DNA of 64,000 bases, from NCBI GenBank assembly GCA_020796225.1, contig CM036756.1:65841152-65905151 (forward strand), in the 5' to 3' direction. The translations under genes were made by a program, and so were the position numbers. The stretch is from Arion vulgaris. Its lineage: Eukaryota; Mollusca; Gastropoda; Stylommatophora; Arionidae. Positions 1 to 11,147 of this stretch are shown here, piece after piece; the stretch's first letter is position 1, and the number at the start of each line of letters is the position of its first letter. The notes beneath the pieces were generated by a model that was given only the letters and a program-made list of their open reading frames with translations, was not told the origin of the DNA and ran no database searches.

Positions 1-611
1 GTTGTCAACTAAAGTATGTGTACATCTCAACATAGCTTGTCTTGGACTGACATGGTGGTTGGTCTTGTGTGTCTCTTCTGTCCTGTATGTAATGTATATC
101 GACTTGATTTCTGTTGAGAAATTCTTGTAACACAGACGTTTTTTTTTTTTGCTTCTCACTTCGTTTGCGTTCCACTATACATTTGTGAGACAACAGGTTT
201 GGTCAGTTGTCCTGGTCTACTCTCTTCTGACCGCTCGGTTAGCAAATGCACTGGCTGTTTGGGTGAGTATTTCGAAGCAGATAATTTGGCTTCACTCCTC
301 TCTGTTGTAGTTGATATGAGCGACGCCAATGACGATAAATTGCATTTTCACATAACTGCTTTTATGTGTTAGTGTGTGTCTGTGTGTACCCTATTTTTTC
401 AGACATCTGTGTAGTAACTGATACACAAGCCAGGTTGTCTGGGTTGTCTTCCATTGTTTTTTTAAATCACCTTTCTTCGCAAACTGCAAAGCAGCAGGTT
501 GGTTTGTTTTCTGTGGTTTCCTTTCCCGTAGCTAAAGGTTATAGCGACTTTTGTTAGCCTGGTGCTTCTATCTTAGAATAGATGTACTTCTTTGTGAGTA
601 GGGAGATTACC
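1..611. other. Intergenic, no gene recognised
   Basis: I see no convincing coding region here; the short open frames have no recognisable motif. The stretch from about 470 to 620 resembles about 51480-51640 (shared wording around cagcaggttggtttgttt and a following 'cttatagcga/cttatagcaa'), so it is probably a dispersed repeat of unknown class. Confidence 0.5.
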
Positions 612-796
612 TGCAGCCCCACCAAGTCATGCATTGCACAACACTATAGTTTAGTCCGCGACTGTTTATTTTCTCCCCCACCAAGTCATGCATGGCACAA
701 CACTATAGTTTAGTCCGCGACTGTTTATTTTCTCCCCCACCAAGTCATGCATTGCACAACACTATAGTTTAGTCCGCGACTGTTTATTTTCTCCCT
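612..796. repeat. 59-bp tandem repeat, about 3 copies
   Basis: Three nearly identical head-to-tail copies begin at about 621, 680 and 739, each opening with accaagtcatgcat and ending in tttattttctccc. The spacing is exactly 59 bases both times, and I saw only one base change (gcattg/gcatgg). The low divergence suggests a recent local expansion. No coding potential is visible. Confidence 0.9.
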
Positions 797-1368
797 GTAT
801 AAAATTGGCTTATAATGCAACTAACATTTCATTTTGAAGGTCGACCCGCTCCATTCACCACCTGCTGAGGACTAGAATGAGTTCTGTCGTCACCTTCATT
901 CACATCAAATGACATGACATGTTCAGGACACAATATTAAAAAAACATACCAAGATGTGTTGCGATAAGGCTTTTTTCCGATCCAATAAACAGAAAACTGT
1001 CAGACGTGTCATGTTACGCACAAGCGACCATTTGTATAACACTATGTGAATTATAAGCCATAGTTCCTTCCACTTCTATGAGCAACTCGAGACACAGTTC
1101 TCCCTCAACTAATCGCTTCACTGCTTACCTATTTCAGTGTTAAAGTCCGTACCAAGATGTTTAGCTTAAGTAAAGTAACAACCAATACCTGTGTATGCAC
1201 CTTATATCTTTACATGTCTCCGCTTATATAAAGTGCTGATAGTGTGCATACATTCTGCTATAGTGTACGATGCACCGTTACATTTACACTCAAGTATAAG
1301 ATTGTCCAACTATTTACTGACTGTTGGTATGTTTTAGTCTCACGTAAGTAAGTTAATTACTTAAATGT
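797..1368. other. Intergenic, nothing recognised
   Basis: Unremarkable sequence between the 59-bp array and the first SINE. I see no ORF, repeat or RNA gene that I can support. Confidence 0.5.
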
Positions 1369-1379
1369 ATATCTATATA

Positions 1380-1620
1380 GTGAGCGTCTGTAACTCAAGC
1401 TGTAGTGAGTTCAATCACAAACCCAAGCGTACCTGGTTCAAACCCCACGGTGGGCAAGTTTGGAAGCAAATTCGTGGGATTTTTACCAAGGTAAAAATAG
1501 ACCTCACCGTTCAGAAAGCAATGGCAAACTACTAAACGTATAAGTGGTACTTAGAAAAAATCAACAACTAGTTTACTGTGGTTGATGGCTACGTACTGTA
1601 AAGGATATGCCACGATTGTC
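1380..1620 (+). mobile_element. tRNA-derived SINE, family 1 (TSD-flanked)
   Basis: The head carries a tRNA-like A box (tgtaactcaagctgtagtg) and a B box (ggttcaaaccc) about 40 bases later. The body is shared with copies at 8051, 36543 and 47011 (tail motif ggatatgccacgat). An 11-bp direct repeat, atatctatata, flanks it at 1369-1379 and 1621-1631, which marks target-primed insertion. It cannot be a working tRNA gene because the head does not fold past the B box and runs into the SINE body. Confidence 0.85.
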
Positions 1621-1639
1621 ATATCTATATAAATATAAA

Positions 1640-1875
1640 TATCTGATGCTGACCACATCACCCATCGTGTGCCAATGAAAAATACGAACCTAACATCGTA
1701 TTACGCTATATACTATGTGGTATATAATGAGTTCCTTTACTTTACTTTATATATATATATATATTTATGTATATATAAGTAAAGGAACTCTTTTTCATGC
1801 TAAGGGGAATATTAGGGGATTCTGTGTTCGACCCGCATTTTTCATTTACCACCGGCATACAATATTAACATAACG
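1640..1875. mobile_element. Two facing fragments of tRNA-derived SINE family V
   Basis: 1640-1745 matches the 3' half of the SINE at 54861-55130 in + orientation (ctgaccacatcaccc, then gttcctttact). 1777-1870 holds the same end in the opposite direction. Together they make a perfect 14-base palindrome at 1729-1790 (gagttcctttactt / aagtaaaggaactc) around an AT microsatellite. Confidence 0.6.
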
Positions 1876-1984
1876 AAGCTCGCTTTTACTGCCCCGTGCT
1901 TTTCTAGTAATCAAATGAAGCTGTGTCGATCTGAGCGCACTTACAGTTGTCTATACTGTCGAAAAAATGTCTATACATATAAGG

Positions 1985-2222
1985 AATTTAAAACCCTTTA
2001 AAACCGAAGGATTGACTTCATTGCACCAGATTTCCACATATGGTTCCGTCCCTGTCGGCAGAAATGACACACCATCTACCAATAGTGTTGCAAAAGCATG
2101 AATTCTGTAGCTCCAGCAGCAATCCAGGGATCTCAAAGAAAAATTGTGACTCGGTCCGGATTGGAACCAACAACCTTCAGAACGACATGAAGACGTCTTA
2201 ACCACTTATCAACAGAGACCAT
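1985..2222 (-). mobile_element. tRNA-derived SINE, family H
   Basis: On the minus strand this reads ggtctctgttgataagtggttaag, then a B-box-like ggttccaatccgg, and a tail ending in tttaaaaccctttaaa. The same layout occurs at 27940 (+), 52514 (+) and 40080 (-). The copy is diverged and has no obvious intact target duplication. Confidence 0.65.
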
Positions 2223-2258
2223 TTAATTATATGCTCATTTATTTATTATCATTTTTGG

Positions 2259-2605
2259 GATCTTTATAACGAAGTGGACAAGACGTTTGTCTTGCTTTCT
2301 GAAGGTCATATGTTCGAATTCAGACCACAATGTTCAGTTCACGAGTGAATTTTTTACAGGGATTCCTAGCATTGTTCCTTTAGTTGCTGAATTAGTTCCT
2401 TGTGTAATACTCTGAGAATGCCATCTCAGCGAAGAGGTTCTGGGGCACATGGAGAAATTAGTGCCTTGTGTAATACTCTGAGCGTGTCATCTCAGCGAAG
2501 AGTGTCCGGGGCACATGGAGAAATGTGTGCCTTGTGTAATACTCTGAGCGTGTCATCTCAGCGAAGAGGGTCCGGGGCACATGGAGAAGTCCATCCATCC
2601 CCTTA
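2259..2605 (+). mobile_element. SINE family H copy with an internal 66-bp triplication
   Basis: The head (gtggacaagacgtttgtc, then gttcgaattcagacc) is SINE-H-like. The body segment containing 'gtgtaatactctgagc...ggcacatggagaaa' is repeated head to tail three times, with starts at about 2401, 2467 and 2533, period 66. In the copy at 52514 the equivalent 'gtgcaatactctcagc' segment occurs once, so the triplication arose inside this insertion. Confidence 0.7.
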
Positions 2606-3115
2606 ACACTTTCACTTGAAATTAATCAATATATGAAATAATTATAATAATAATAGCTGTCCATCGCAAGCGATACTAACAACAATCTCAGACGTGTGCT
2701 GCTGCCCTTCTCAGGTGTGTGTGTGGAGGTGACTGTAGAGTCCAATCCTAGAACACAATCCCCTACTACAGGTGGGGCATACATGATCAAGGTTAGACTT
2801 GTGTGTGTTGTATATTCTGTCTTTTCGCGCAGCTCGTTTTCTCTGTACCTCAATGGCACGATGATTCTCAGCTATGCGGGTTCCTTTTGTGTTGTTAGAG
2901 AGCCACATTTGACGATCTTGCACAAGGGATTCCCAGCATGTGGTGTCTATATCGAAGCATTTCAGAGAATAAATATGTAATAAGTATACGTATGCCAAAA
3001 TCACCGTTAAGTGTATTTCCAACCCTCTTCAATTTATCATAACCTGTGAAATTCTCTTCACAACACCCCATCTGTTCCCTTTCTTTCTTTCTTTCTCGAA
3101 TCCTGTATGCCTCAC
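2606..3115. other. Intergenic, nothing recognised
   Basis: The overlapping short ORFs on both strands show no domain and look fortuitous. A short pyrimidine run (ctttctttctttc) lies near 3085, at the 3' end of the adjacent minus-strand LINE. Confidence 0.45.
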
Positions 3116-5095
3116 AGCGTCAGGTCAGGAAGAGATTTCTAAAACGGTCCCTAGTATGCGCTTCGTAGATAGTCTCTTTCGTCGCCTCTGTTATCTCTAA
3201 GGTCCATCTTTGGCGTGGCCGGCCTTTTGCTTTGTACCCATTGTATCGGAGCAGCATTGCTCTTTGGGGTGCACTGTCTGATGGTAATCTGCTTACGTGA
3301 CCGAACCATTTAATTTGTTGTTTCTTGATGAAGTCTAGTACTGATGTTGTACCCACTTTTTTCCTGATGTCTTCATTTCTCAACCGGTCTCTTCTTGTTA
3401 CACCCAGCATTCTGCGTAGACACTTCATCTCTGTTGTGACTAGTTTTCTTCTATCGTTTGTTGTCAGCGTCCAGGTTTGACACTGGTAACATAATGTGGG
3501 GAGAAAGATTGTGTTGAACATTGCTCTTTTTGTGTTCATGGTGACGTGTTTGCATCTTAAAATTGGCGCCATTTGCCCTATCATTTGATTTGCTTTGTTG
3601 CATCTGTGTTGAATTTCATTTGTTATTCTTCCATTTGCTGAAAAATGCTCCCCAAGTATGTGAAATCTTTTACTTGATTTAGTAGGTGATTATCGATGGA
3701 GATGTTGGTAGTGTTTTCCTCTCTGGCGAATGTCATTACTTCTGTTTTGTCGATGTTAATTCTCATGTTGTATTCGTTACATGCTAACTGGAGTCTGGTG
3801 ATGTGTTGTTGTAGCTGTTCTTCTGTTGTTGATATGATTGCCTGATCGTCTGCAAAAAGAAATTCATTTAAGAGTTCTCCGAGGTTGTTTCCTTCGCTGG
3901 TGTTAGCTATTTTACAAATGTGGTCAATGTACGTGATGAATAGCAGCGGGGATAGGACGCAACCTTGTCTTACTCCTGACCCTACGTGAAACTTTTCTGA
4001 TAATCCTGTATTTGTTCTAATCGTACATTGGCTGTCAGTATAAATGTTCTTGCAAAGGTTGATTATGTGTTCATTAACCCCATAGGTTGTTAGTATTTTC
4101 CACAACTTGTGCCTATCTACGCAGTCGAACGCTTTTTCCTGATCTACAAATGCAACATGTAAATGTTTGTTGGATTCGATAGTCCTTTCTACTAATTGTC
4201 TGAGGGCGAATATTGCGTCTGTACAGCTTTTGTTCTTCCTGAATCCCATTTGGGAGTCATTAAACTGTGGCTCGATGATGTGGCGGAGCCTTTCTCAAGT
4301 ATTTTGCAGAATATTTTCCCAGTGTGGCTCAGTAGCGCTATGCCTCTATACTTTGTACAGTCCCTCTTGCTACCTTTCTTCTTCCAGATGGGAACAATTG
4401 TTGCATTCCTCCAATCTTCTGGTGTTTCTTGTGTGATCCAGACTTGGTTGAATAGTCTATGGAGCCAGCTGATTCCTACCTCTTTAGTTGCTTTGATTAG
4501 GTCGGCCGGGATATTGTCTGGGCCTGGTGTTTTATTAGGTGGGCCATATTTACAGCATTTCTGATCTCTGATAGTGTTATGCTTGGTTCTACTTCTGAAG
4601 TTACATTTACTGTGTGTTCTTGAGTGTTCGGTTGGTCCTCTTGTTGTAGGTTGAGAAGTTCACTAAAGTATTGTCGCCATCTGTTCATTATCATTTTTGG
4701 ATCATTAAGAGCTTGGCCGTTTTCATCGTTAATAATTTCAGTTAGGTCATATTGTTCTTGTCTTTCCCGCATAGCTTTAATTTTCTTGTAAAAATGTCTT
4801 GTTGAATTTTTGTAGTCTGAATTTAATGTTTCGCCATAATCTTGCCATGCTTGTATTTTAGACTTCTTTATTATCTCCTTGGCTTGTTTTCTAGCTGTTC
4901 TATACTCAGTGAGGTCGTTTTGATGTTTGTTTTCTGCCCATAAGTTGTATCTGTGTTTTTCTCCTTTACCGCTAGTTTTACTTCGTCATTCCACCAAGTT
5001 GTGATTTTACCATCTGTTCCCTGTACTTTTAATATCAAGATGTAAGCCTTTTCTACATTTATTTGTTGGTCTACCCAATCCTCTTGTGTTTTTGA
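3116..5095 (-). pseudogene. Non-LTR retrotransposon relic (RTE-like reverse transcriptase), LINE A
   Basis: Read on the minus strand this is the C-terminal two thirds of a LINE polyprotein, broken into several frames. 5' to 3' it contains WWNDEVK (about 4990), an open stretch at 4772-4497, RGIALLS (about 4330), MGFRKNK, AFDCVDR, the GVRQGC motif and the catalytic FADD box (4249-3623). The tail domain is at 3584-3120, with KWFGHVSRLPSD and GRPRQRW. Frame changes near 4500, 4250 and 3600 and the missing endonuclease half show it is 5'-truncated and dead. Clade assignment to RTE-like is from motif wording only. Short pieces of the same element recur at 8515, 38322 and 46215. Confidence 0.85.
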
Positions 5096-5420
5096 GGATC
5101 CATAACAAGAATTGTGTGAAATACCCTCATGGCATACACCTTGAAATGCCCATAGCCACGTTAACGGAAATATATTATACGCTATATACTTTGAACGTGG
5201 TTGTGGTCAAATTAATTGAAGTAAAACATGTAATCACAAAGTACTGTAGTTTTACAAATTACAAAAACAATGAGAAAATACAGACAAAATTGAAGTACCA
5301 TTTATGACATATACTTTCAAATGTTTCTAATTATATTTTGTGTGCAAATCCTTACTTACTGAAATGTGGGAAGTAAATATTGTGTACATATGTGTGTGTG
5401 TGTGTATTGCATTTATCTTA
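5096..5420. other. AT-rich spacer
   Basis: AT-rich sequence with a (tg)n run near 5393 and a (cttat)n-like run at 5416-5435. No gene is supported. Confidence 0.45.
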
Positions 5421-5660
5421 TCTTATCTTATCTTAACCACATTTGCCGTGAAGCGCCGTCGGGAGAGTTAGTTTTCTGTCTTGTGCCAGATGTGTTGCGC
5501 TTGACGTTGTAAGTCCATGCTTTCGCAGGGACTCTGAGATGTTATCTATCCATCGTGTTCTTGGTCTGCCTCGTACTCTACGCCCTGAGTGTCGATTATT
5601 GTAGGCACGTGATGGTAGTAAATGTGGTTCCATTCTCATTAGATGGCCGAACCACGTAAT
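5421..5660 (-). pseudogene. LINE 3'-end fragment, family D
   Basis: The minus-strand frame at 5639-5433 has RRVRGRPRTRWIDNI followed by SLRKHGLTT and LAQDRKL. This is the basic GRPR-x-RW-xD tail typical of non-LTR retrotransposon polyproteins. Related pieces lie at 16018-16275, 24879-25000 and 38010-38285. Only the last about 75 codons remain. Confidence 0.7.
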
Positions 5661-6384
5661 TGCATTTATACAGTTATAGTCATTTAAAAATTCAATTTAA
5701 ATTACAATCAACGACAAATCATTTCATTCACTGCGCAGATTTCCATTCCTTGTAATACATTCTAAGACATCGTTTATGCACCAAGTCAAGATCCTCGTGC
5801 GTTAATGCTAAGTAAGCACGAAGTTACAAATATAGAAACAACCAGGAATCCCTTTCTAAAGTTGTGGTTGGTAGGCGTTCCGATCTTAAAATAGATCAAG
5901 GAAATCCCTAACACGTGACTAGTGTTCCAACTCTCCACTATAAAGAAAAGCGGGCATTTTTCTTACGGGAGTTATTTATAAAACCATCCCTGTTAAGGAC
6001 AGTTGTAATCTCATCTACTTTTGTACCTACTGTACGGGGGAGGTTTGTTTTATCCCAATTGCAACACCTACGATAAAAATTATAGCATTTGGTTCAACTA
6101 TGTGTGTTTAGTTTACATTTGCAGGATATAGAAAGGTCGGGTAGTGTTATGAGAACTTCGATGGTGTCAAAATCACATTAAAATATTGATCACACTTAAG
6201 GAAATATTACGTAACGTATATTCATTAGCACAGTGTTAATTTACTTGTTGACATAATGATTTAAATAGAACGGAATGTGGGAATTCCCTTGCTGGCGTCT
6301 ATAGCAACCAATAGTATTCTGTGGAACGCGACGGTTTCTAGTTTCTAATTTGACTCTACACGAAGGTCTTGTGATTATAACATT
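5661..6384. other. Intergenic, nothing recognised
   Basis: I find no conserved coding frame or clear repeat here. Short ORFs are present but without motifs. Confidence 0.4.
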
Positions 6385-6650
6385 ATCGTTTCTTCTTTGC
6401 GTTCGTTCTTGACGACCAATTTTAATCACTCTTTGTGATATGTTTGATCTTTGCCAAGAACGTGTATACATTGCACATTGGTTTGGTAGGCTCCTAAACG
6501 CATAGACTTCTACACGTTTAGGACACATGCATCCGATTTCAGCCAAACCTCCTTAGTCGCCTCTTACGACATGCGTGGCAGGTAACAGTGGTTCTATTCT
6601 TACACCTCAAATTTGGGCCCCGGTAACCACTCGGGCGACATTATCGTTTG
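6385..6650 (-). mobile_element. SINE-like dispersed repeat, family G2
   Basis: On the minus strand this matches 37299-37560 over most of its length: gtggttaccggggcccaaat, cgcatgtcgtaagaggcgac, the block ending gtgtagaagtctatgcg, and a tail gaacgaacgcaaagaagaa. Two copies in opposite orientation at unrelated places show a dispersed element. It shares the 'taagaggcgact' core with SINE family G. Confidence 0.7.
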
Positions 6651-6730
6651 ATAGGTACAGTCGGAGCCAACTATAAACTTATGAAGCGCAACCAGTTAGA
6701 GTTGGCTGTGGTACAATACTAGTCGTATTC

Positions 6731-7900
6731 TGGAGTGTATTCAGAGTGTAAGATTTCACTGGAGTGTATTCAGAGTGTAAGATTTCACTGGAGTGTATTC
6801 AGAGTGTAAGATTTCACTGGAGTGTATTCAGAGTGTAAGATTTCACTGGAGTGTATTCAGAGAGTAAGATTTCACTGGAGTGTATTCAGAGTGTAAGAAC
6901 TCACTGGAGTGTATTCAGTGTGTAAGATTTCACTGGAGTGTATTCAGAGTGTAAGATTTCACTGGAGTGTATTCAGAGTGTAAGATTTCACTGGAATGTA
7001 TTCAGAGTGTAAGAACTCACTGGAGTGTATTCAGAGTGTAAGAACTCACTGGAGTGTATTCACAGTGTAAGAACTCACTGGAGTGTATTCACAGTGTAAG
7101 AACTCACTGGAGTGTATTCAGAGTGTAAGAACTCACTGGAGTGTATTCAGAGTGTAAGAACTCACTGGAGTGTATTCACAATGTAAGATTTCACTGGAGT
7201 GTATTCAGAGTGTAAGAACTCACTGGAGTGTATTCAGAGTGTAAGAACTCACTGGAGTGTATTCAAAGTGTAAGATTTCACTGGAGTGTATTCAGAGTGT
7301 AAGATTTCACTGCTTCATATTCAGAGTGTAAGATTTCACTGCAGTGTATTCAGAGTGTAAGATTTCACTACAGTATATTCAGAGTGTACGATTTCATTGC
7401 AGTATATTCAGAGTGTAAGATTTCACTACAGTATATTCAGAGTGTAAGATTTCACTGCAGTATATTCAGAGTGTAAGATTTCATTGCAGTATATTCAGAG
7501 TGTAAGATTTCACTGGAGTATATTCAGAGTGTACGATTTCACTGGAGTATATTCAGAGTGTAAGATTTCACTGCAGTATATTCAGAGTGTAAGATTTCAC
7601 TGGAGTATATTCAGAGTGTACGATTTCACTGGAGTATATTCAGAGTGTAAGATTTCATTGCAGTATATTCAGAGTGTAAGATTTCACTGGAGTATATTCA
7701 GAGTGTAAGATTTCACTGGAGTATATTCAGAGTGTAAGATTTCACTGCAGTATATTCAGAGTGTAAGATTTCACTGGAGTATATTCAGAGTGTAAGATTT
7801 CACTGCAGTATATTCAGAGTGTACGATTTCACTGGAGTATATTCAGAGTGTAAGAACTCACTGGAGTGTATTCACAGTGTAAGAACTCACTGGAGTGTTT
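6731..7900. repeat. 29-bp satellite, about 40 copies
   Basis: The unit is ctggagtgtattcagagtgt followed by aagatttca, 29 bases. Three main variants exist: aagatttca, aagaactca, and a later form with ctgcagtat. The left half mixes the first two and the right half is dominated by the third. Near 7510-7685 a trimer of variants (87 bp) is itself repeated, so local higher-order structure is present. Because 29 is not a multiple of 3, frames stay open over several units (7484-7708), but there is no reason to call it coding. Confidence 0.95.
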
Positions 7901-8050
7901 TCTTAACAATTCAGACCAAGATATTAGTGGTGATATATCGACACGTTATGTTTGCTATCAGACACTAATATAATCTAAGATAATAGAAATATTGTTTGAC
8001 AGTGTTGCAGGTAAGATTGTAAACTTTTAAACGCTAGTATTCTTGTAAAT

Positions 8051-8299
8051 GTGGGGCGTCTGTAGCTTCAGTGGTAGTGAGCGCTATCACAACCTAAGCG
8101 TACCTGGTTCAAACACCGCGGTGGGTAGCTTGGAAGCAAATTTGTGTCCGCGGATTTTTACGAACGATAAAAGTAGACCTCACCGTTCAGAAAGCAATGA
8201 CAAACTACTGAAAGTATAACTGGTGCCTAGAAGATCAACGACTCGTTTATTGTGGTTGCTGGCGACGTCATGTAAATGATATGCAACGATTTTCATTCT
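8051..8299 (+). mobile_element. tRNA-derived SINE, family 1 (TSD-flanked)
   Basis: Same body as the copy at 1380: tagcttcagtggtagtgag A box, ctggttcaaacaccg B-box region and a gatatgcaacgattttcatt tail. An 11-bp repeat, ttcttgtaaat, sits at 8040-8050 and 8300-8310. Confidence 0.85.
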
Positions 8300-8514
8300 T
8301 TCTTGTAAATAATTCTGCTGTCATATTTCGATATTTTAAATATCATTTGATTTAATCATTCGTATAAGGCTTTTGTTGTTTGCAATAAATGATGTGCCAC
8401 CTTGTGGAAATGCTCAAGCACCATCAAACCTGCATGCTTTTACTATCATTTATCTTTAAAATTGTTCATTATATGATGTTAGTATTTGTAGTCTTTCTTT
8501 CCTGTCTCTAATCA
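8300..8514. other. Spacer, nothing recognised
   Basis: Short AT-rich spacer between a SINE and a LINE fragment with no supported feature. Confidence 0.4.
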
Positions 8515-9190
8515 AGTATTGTCTCATATCGTCAGGATACGAAGAAAATTATAGAACGGGCTTTTTTGTGCGCTTCATAAGTAGTGTTTTCCGCCTCCTC
8601 TACACCTTTTGCGTAGACAGTTTTTTGCTTTGTATTGTTGTAGTTATGTGGTGTTTGTTGGTGTTGATGATGGTATTTCTTTTACGATGGCTTTAACATA
8701 ACTTCAATATACTGAACGACCATGGTGGATTCATATAGATATATTTATTTGATGTTACATGTGTGGACAATACATCAAACAAGTCCATCCATCTTCACTG
8801 TTTATGTTCGTCTCTCTATGTTGTCACTAAGTCGCTAAGCAGTACTAACAAATCTACGTCAACTAGTTTCACTACGTCAATGTCTCGTTCTAGTATTGCA
8901 ATCTGCTCGTAGTGAGCAGATTTGGTGTGCAAACACTACAGTCTCTACATATCTCATATCTACAAACTTATCTATCTAAACTACCTGTCTAGTCTGTTAG
9001 CTACTACCTGGGTTGTGGGAACGGTTGTACCTGGTCCTGGTACACCACTACTACAGTATCCACTGTATTGTAGTAGCATTGCTCTTTGATGTGCACTGTC
9101 TGTTGGTAATATGCTTATGTCGTGAACCATTTAACGTGTTGTTTCTTCTTGAAGTTTAGTACTGATGTTGTAACCACTTACAAAGTCAGG
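8515..9190 (-). pseudogene. LINE A 3' fragment split by an insertion
   Basis: 8515-8635 and 9056-9190 are both diverged minus-strand copies of the LINE A tail domain (compare 3120-3360). They join at the point where the intact copy reads ttttgctttgtacccattgt. The two halves are separated by a 420-bp insert described separately. No open frame is left. Confidence 0.7.
8636..9055. mobile_element. Candidate solo LTR nested in LINE A
   Basis: The insert begins tgttgtag and ends ctactaca, giving the TG...CA ends and short inverted termini of an LTR. It is flanked by a 4-bp direct repeat gtat (8632-8635 and 9056-9059). Its 420-bp length fits an LTR, and no internal retroviral or Gag/Pol frame is present, so it would be a recombined solo LTR. 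The family is not recognised. A non-autonomous element with 4-bp duplications is the alternative. Confidence 0.55.
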
Positions 9191-9643
9191 AATTATTATA
9201 TATTGTCATATTGTATGTCACTTTCATTCAAACACTTTTTTTAAATTTAAATAGCATGCCCTGCTTTTGTTTGTATGCAGGGCTGTGCCACAGCCAACTC
9301 TAGATAACTAGGCCAGAGAACTGACCGGGAATCCCTGACCTAGATCAGAGCGGGGAGGGAGATTATATATGTTATATAGAACACTGCAAGATTTTTTTTG
9401 CATTTTTACTCAATTCTGTGAGTCTATGGTTATTTATTGGTGAAAAATATTCATAATATTTATATTCCTTATTGTTAAACTTAACTTGTTGCATAATATA
9501 ACTTCGATTTAGCATTTTGTGTTCATTTTAAAATGATTTCGTCTATATACACCAATACTGGAATGCGTGGTCACGTGGTGTAGTTGTGGTCTGATTTCCA
9601 TAATTCTTACCCGAGTCCGAAGGCCCATAAGTTTATAGTTGGC
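9191..9643. other. Intergenic, nothing recognised
   Basis: AT-rich. Small pieces (ctgtgccacagccaact near 9291, aagtttatagttggctctgg near 9629) recur near 6655-6710, which suggests an unclassified low-copy repeat. No gene. Confidence 0.4.
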
Positions 9644-9830
9644 TCTGGCTGTGCAGTATATTTTCTCAGTATGATGCAAGTTTTCGAAATGCCGCCCCTT
9701 AAATGTGTTTTTCTTTAAAATAACTTTGAATTGGGATTTTAATTTCGCTGTTTATGCCCCCTACCTTACGGTTCCGCCTGATGAGGCCGTCTTTCTGTAT
9801 CATAACACGACACGGCTCTGTTTGTATATA
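9644..9830 (-). mobile_element. Diverged hAT-like MITE, family 2
   Basis: Matches the MITE at 27065-27237 in reverse: gcagtatattttctcagtat, then gccgcccc, and near the end ttccgcctgatgaggccg and cacggctctg. Ends and target duplication are too eroded to define, so the borders are approximate. Confidence 0.6.
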
Positions 9831-9978
9831 TGAAGAACATTTAATGCGCTTGCATAGAGACAGTTGCAGAAGTGATTCGGGATTAGTAAGAATAAGCATT
9901 ACAACGCTCCGGACAGGTCTATACTATCAATCTATATATTTTTCTATGTCAAACGTGATGTTGGTTGTTCCCATAAAA

Positions 9979-10158
9979 CAAATAGACAAATACAGGATTC
10001 GAACCACTTACCATCATTTCTTACGACACCCATCGCCTAGCCTAGCAATACGAACCACTCGCTGGTTGTGTTCATAAAGACGCTCGTATTGCTAGGCTAG
10101 GCGATGGGTGTCGTAAGAAATCATGGTAAGTGGTTCGAATCCTGTGTTTGTTTATTTG
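9979..10158. repeat. 75-bp inverted repeat with a 30-base spacer
   Basis: Arm 9979-10053 is the reverse complement of arm 10084-10158 with only about three mismatches (core cctagcctagcaatacga / tcgtattgctaggctagg). The arms carry a tRNA-type B box (ggttcgaatcc). This looks like a partial inverted duplicate of SINE family J placed head to head with the + strand copy, and it would form a long hairpin. Confidence 0.9.
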
Positions 10159-10350
10159 CTTTTCGGAAGCTCTTAATACCTGTACATTGTTTATTTGTTG
10201 ATCATTATCTTTGCTCCCTTTGCTTCCTCTGGGGTTCTTGCAAAAAACTTCTTGTTCTCATCTTGTTCCCATAACTAATTTAACGTTGCGATTATGTTAA
10301 TGTCTCCCACCTTCTTTTCCTTCTGAATTGAAAATTGCACTTAGATATTT
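10081..10350 (+). mobile_element. tRNA-derived SINE, family J
   Basis: The head is cgctcgtattgctaggctag, with gtgtcgtaagaaat, B box gttcgaatcc and a body containing ttgcttcctctggggttctt. The same order is seen at 15470-15800 (+) and a head fragment at 34555-34632 (-). The 3' limit is approximate. Confidence 0.65.
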
Positions 10351-11147
10351 GAACTCACTTGTTTGTGTGATGACTTTGTGATTTTTTTAAATAGTTTTAT
10401 TGAAAGGATTATATATATTATATATAGCAAAAACCTACTTCCCCATCCCACACAGTCATTCCTATGTATGCATTTTTGCATAGGATGTTTCCTGTTTTCT
10501 CAAATGTATGTTAAGTGTCACAATAATAGAAATAGGATGAAATCCGTCACTAATGACAAGTGTAAATATTAAATGTGATTGTCTTTGTGATTCATTGGTC
10601 GTCATTTTATGAACTTGAGAATAATATATTACACATGGGAAATTATACTTTAAAGACATGCCGCTGCATATATTAAAATAAATGTTATCTTTTAAACGTC
10701 CCGTTAAAAAAATTACCCGTTCATCTGAACATAAAAATCTATTAATATTAATCTTATTACTTAAATACAACTTCAATCCGTTCTAAAAATTCGACACACT
10801 ACACCCAACGCGCCAATCAACATCGTTCAACATTCGTGCCAATCGGTGCACTCTAGAAACACTGTACGAATATAGTGTCAGATCGGGAAGTTATTTATAT
10901 CGGATAGACCAAAACAATGATGCATATTCAATTTGTTAATTTGTTACTAATTATACAGCATATCCGTTATGAGAACTTGATTACACTACTTCTGCAAGCT
11001 CGTGGTTTATTATGAATTAATTGTACAGTAAATTCGTCATCACAACTTGACTGCACTATCTCTGCATGCTCAGAGATCGATTAGAAAACATGCACTTAAA
11101 AAAATTATATTGGTAATTGTTTTTCTCGACAGAACGTGAATCATATG
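10351..11147. other. AT-rich intergenic
   Basis: No recognisable gene. A diverged two-copy repeat of about 80 bp lies at 10950-11075 (gagaacttgattacac / acaacttgactgcac). Confidence 0.4.

Noticed and set aside
6731..7900. CRISPR-like array
   Set aside because: Units abut without unique spacers and the context is animal nuclear DNA; it is a simple satellite.
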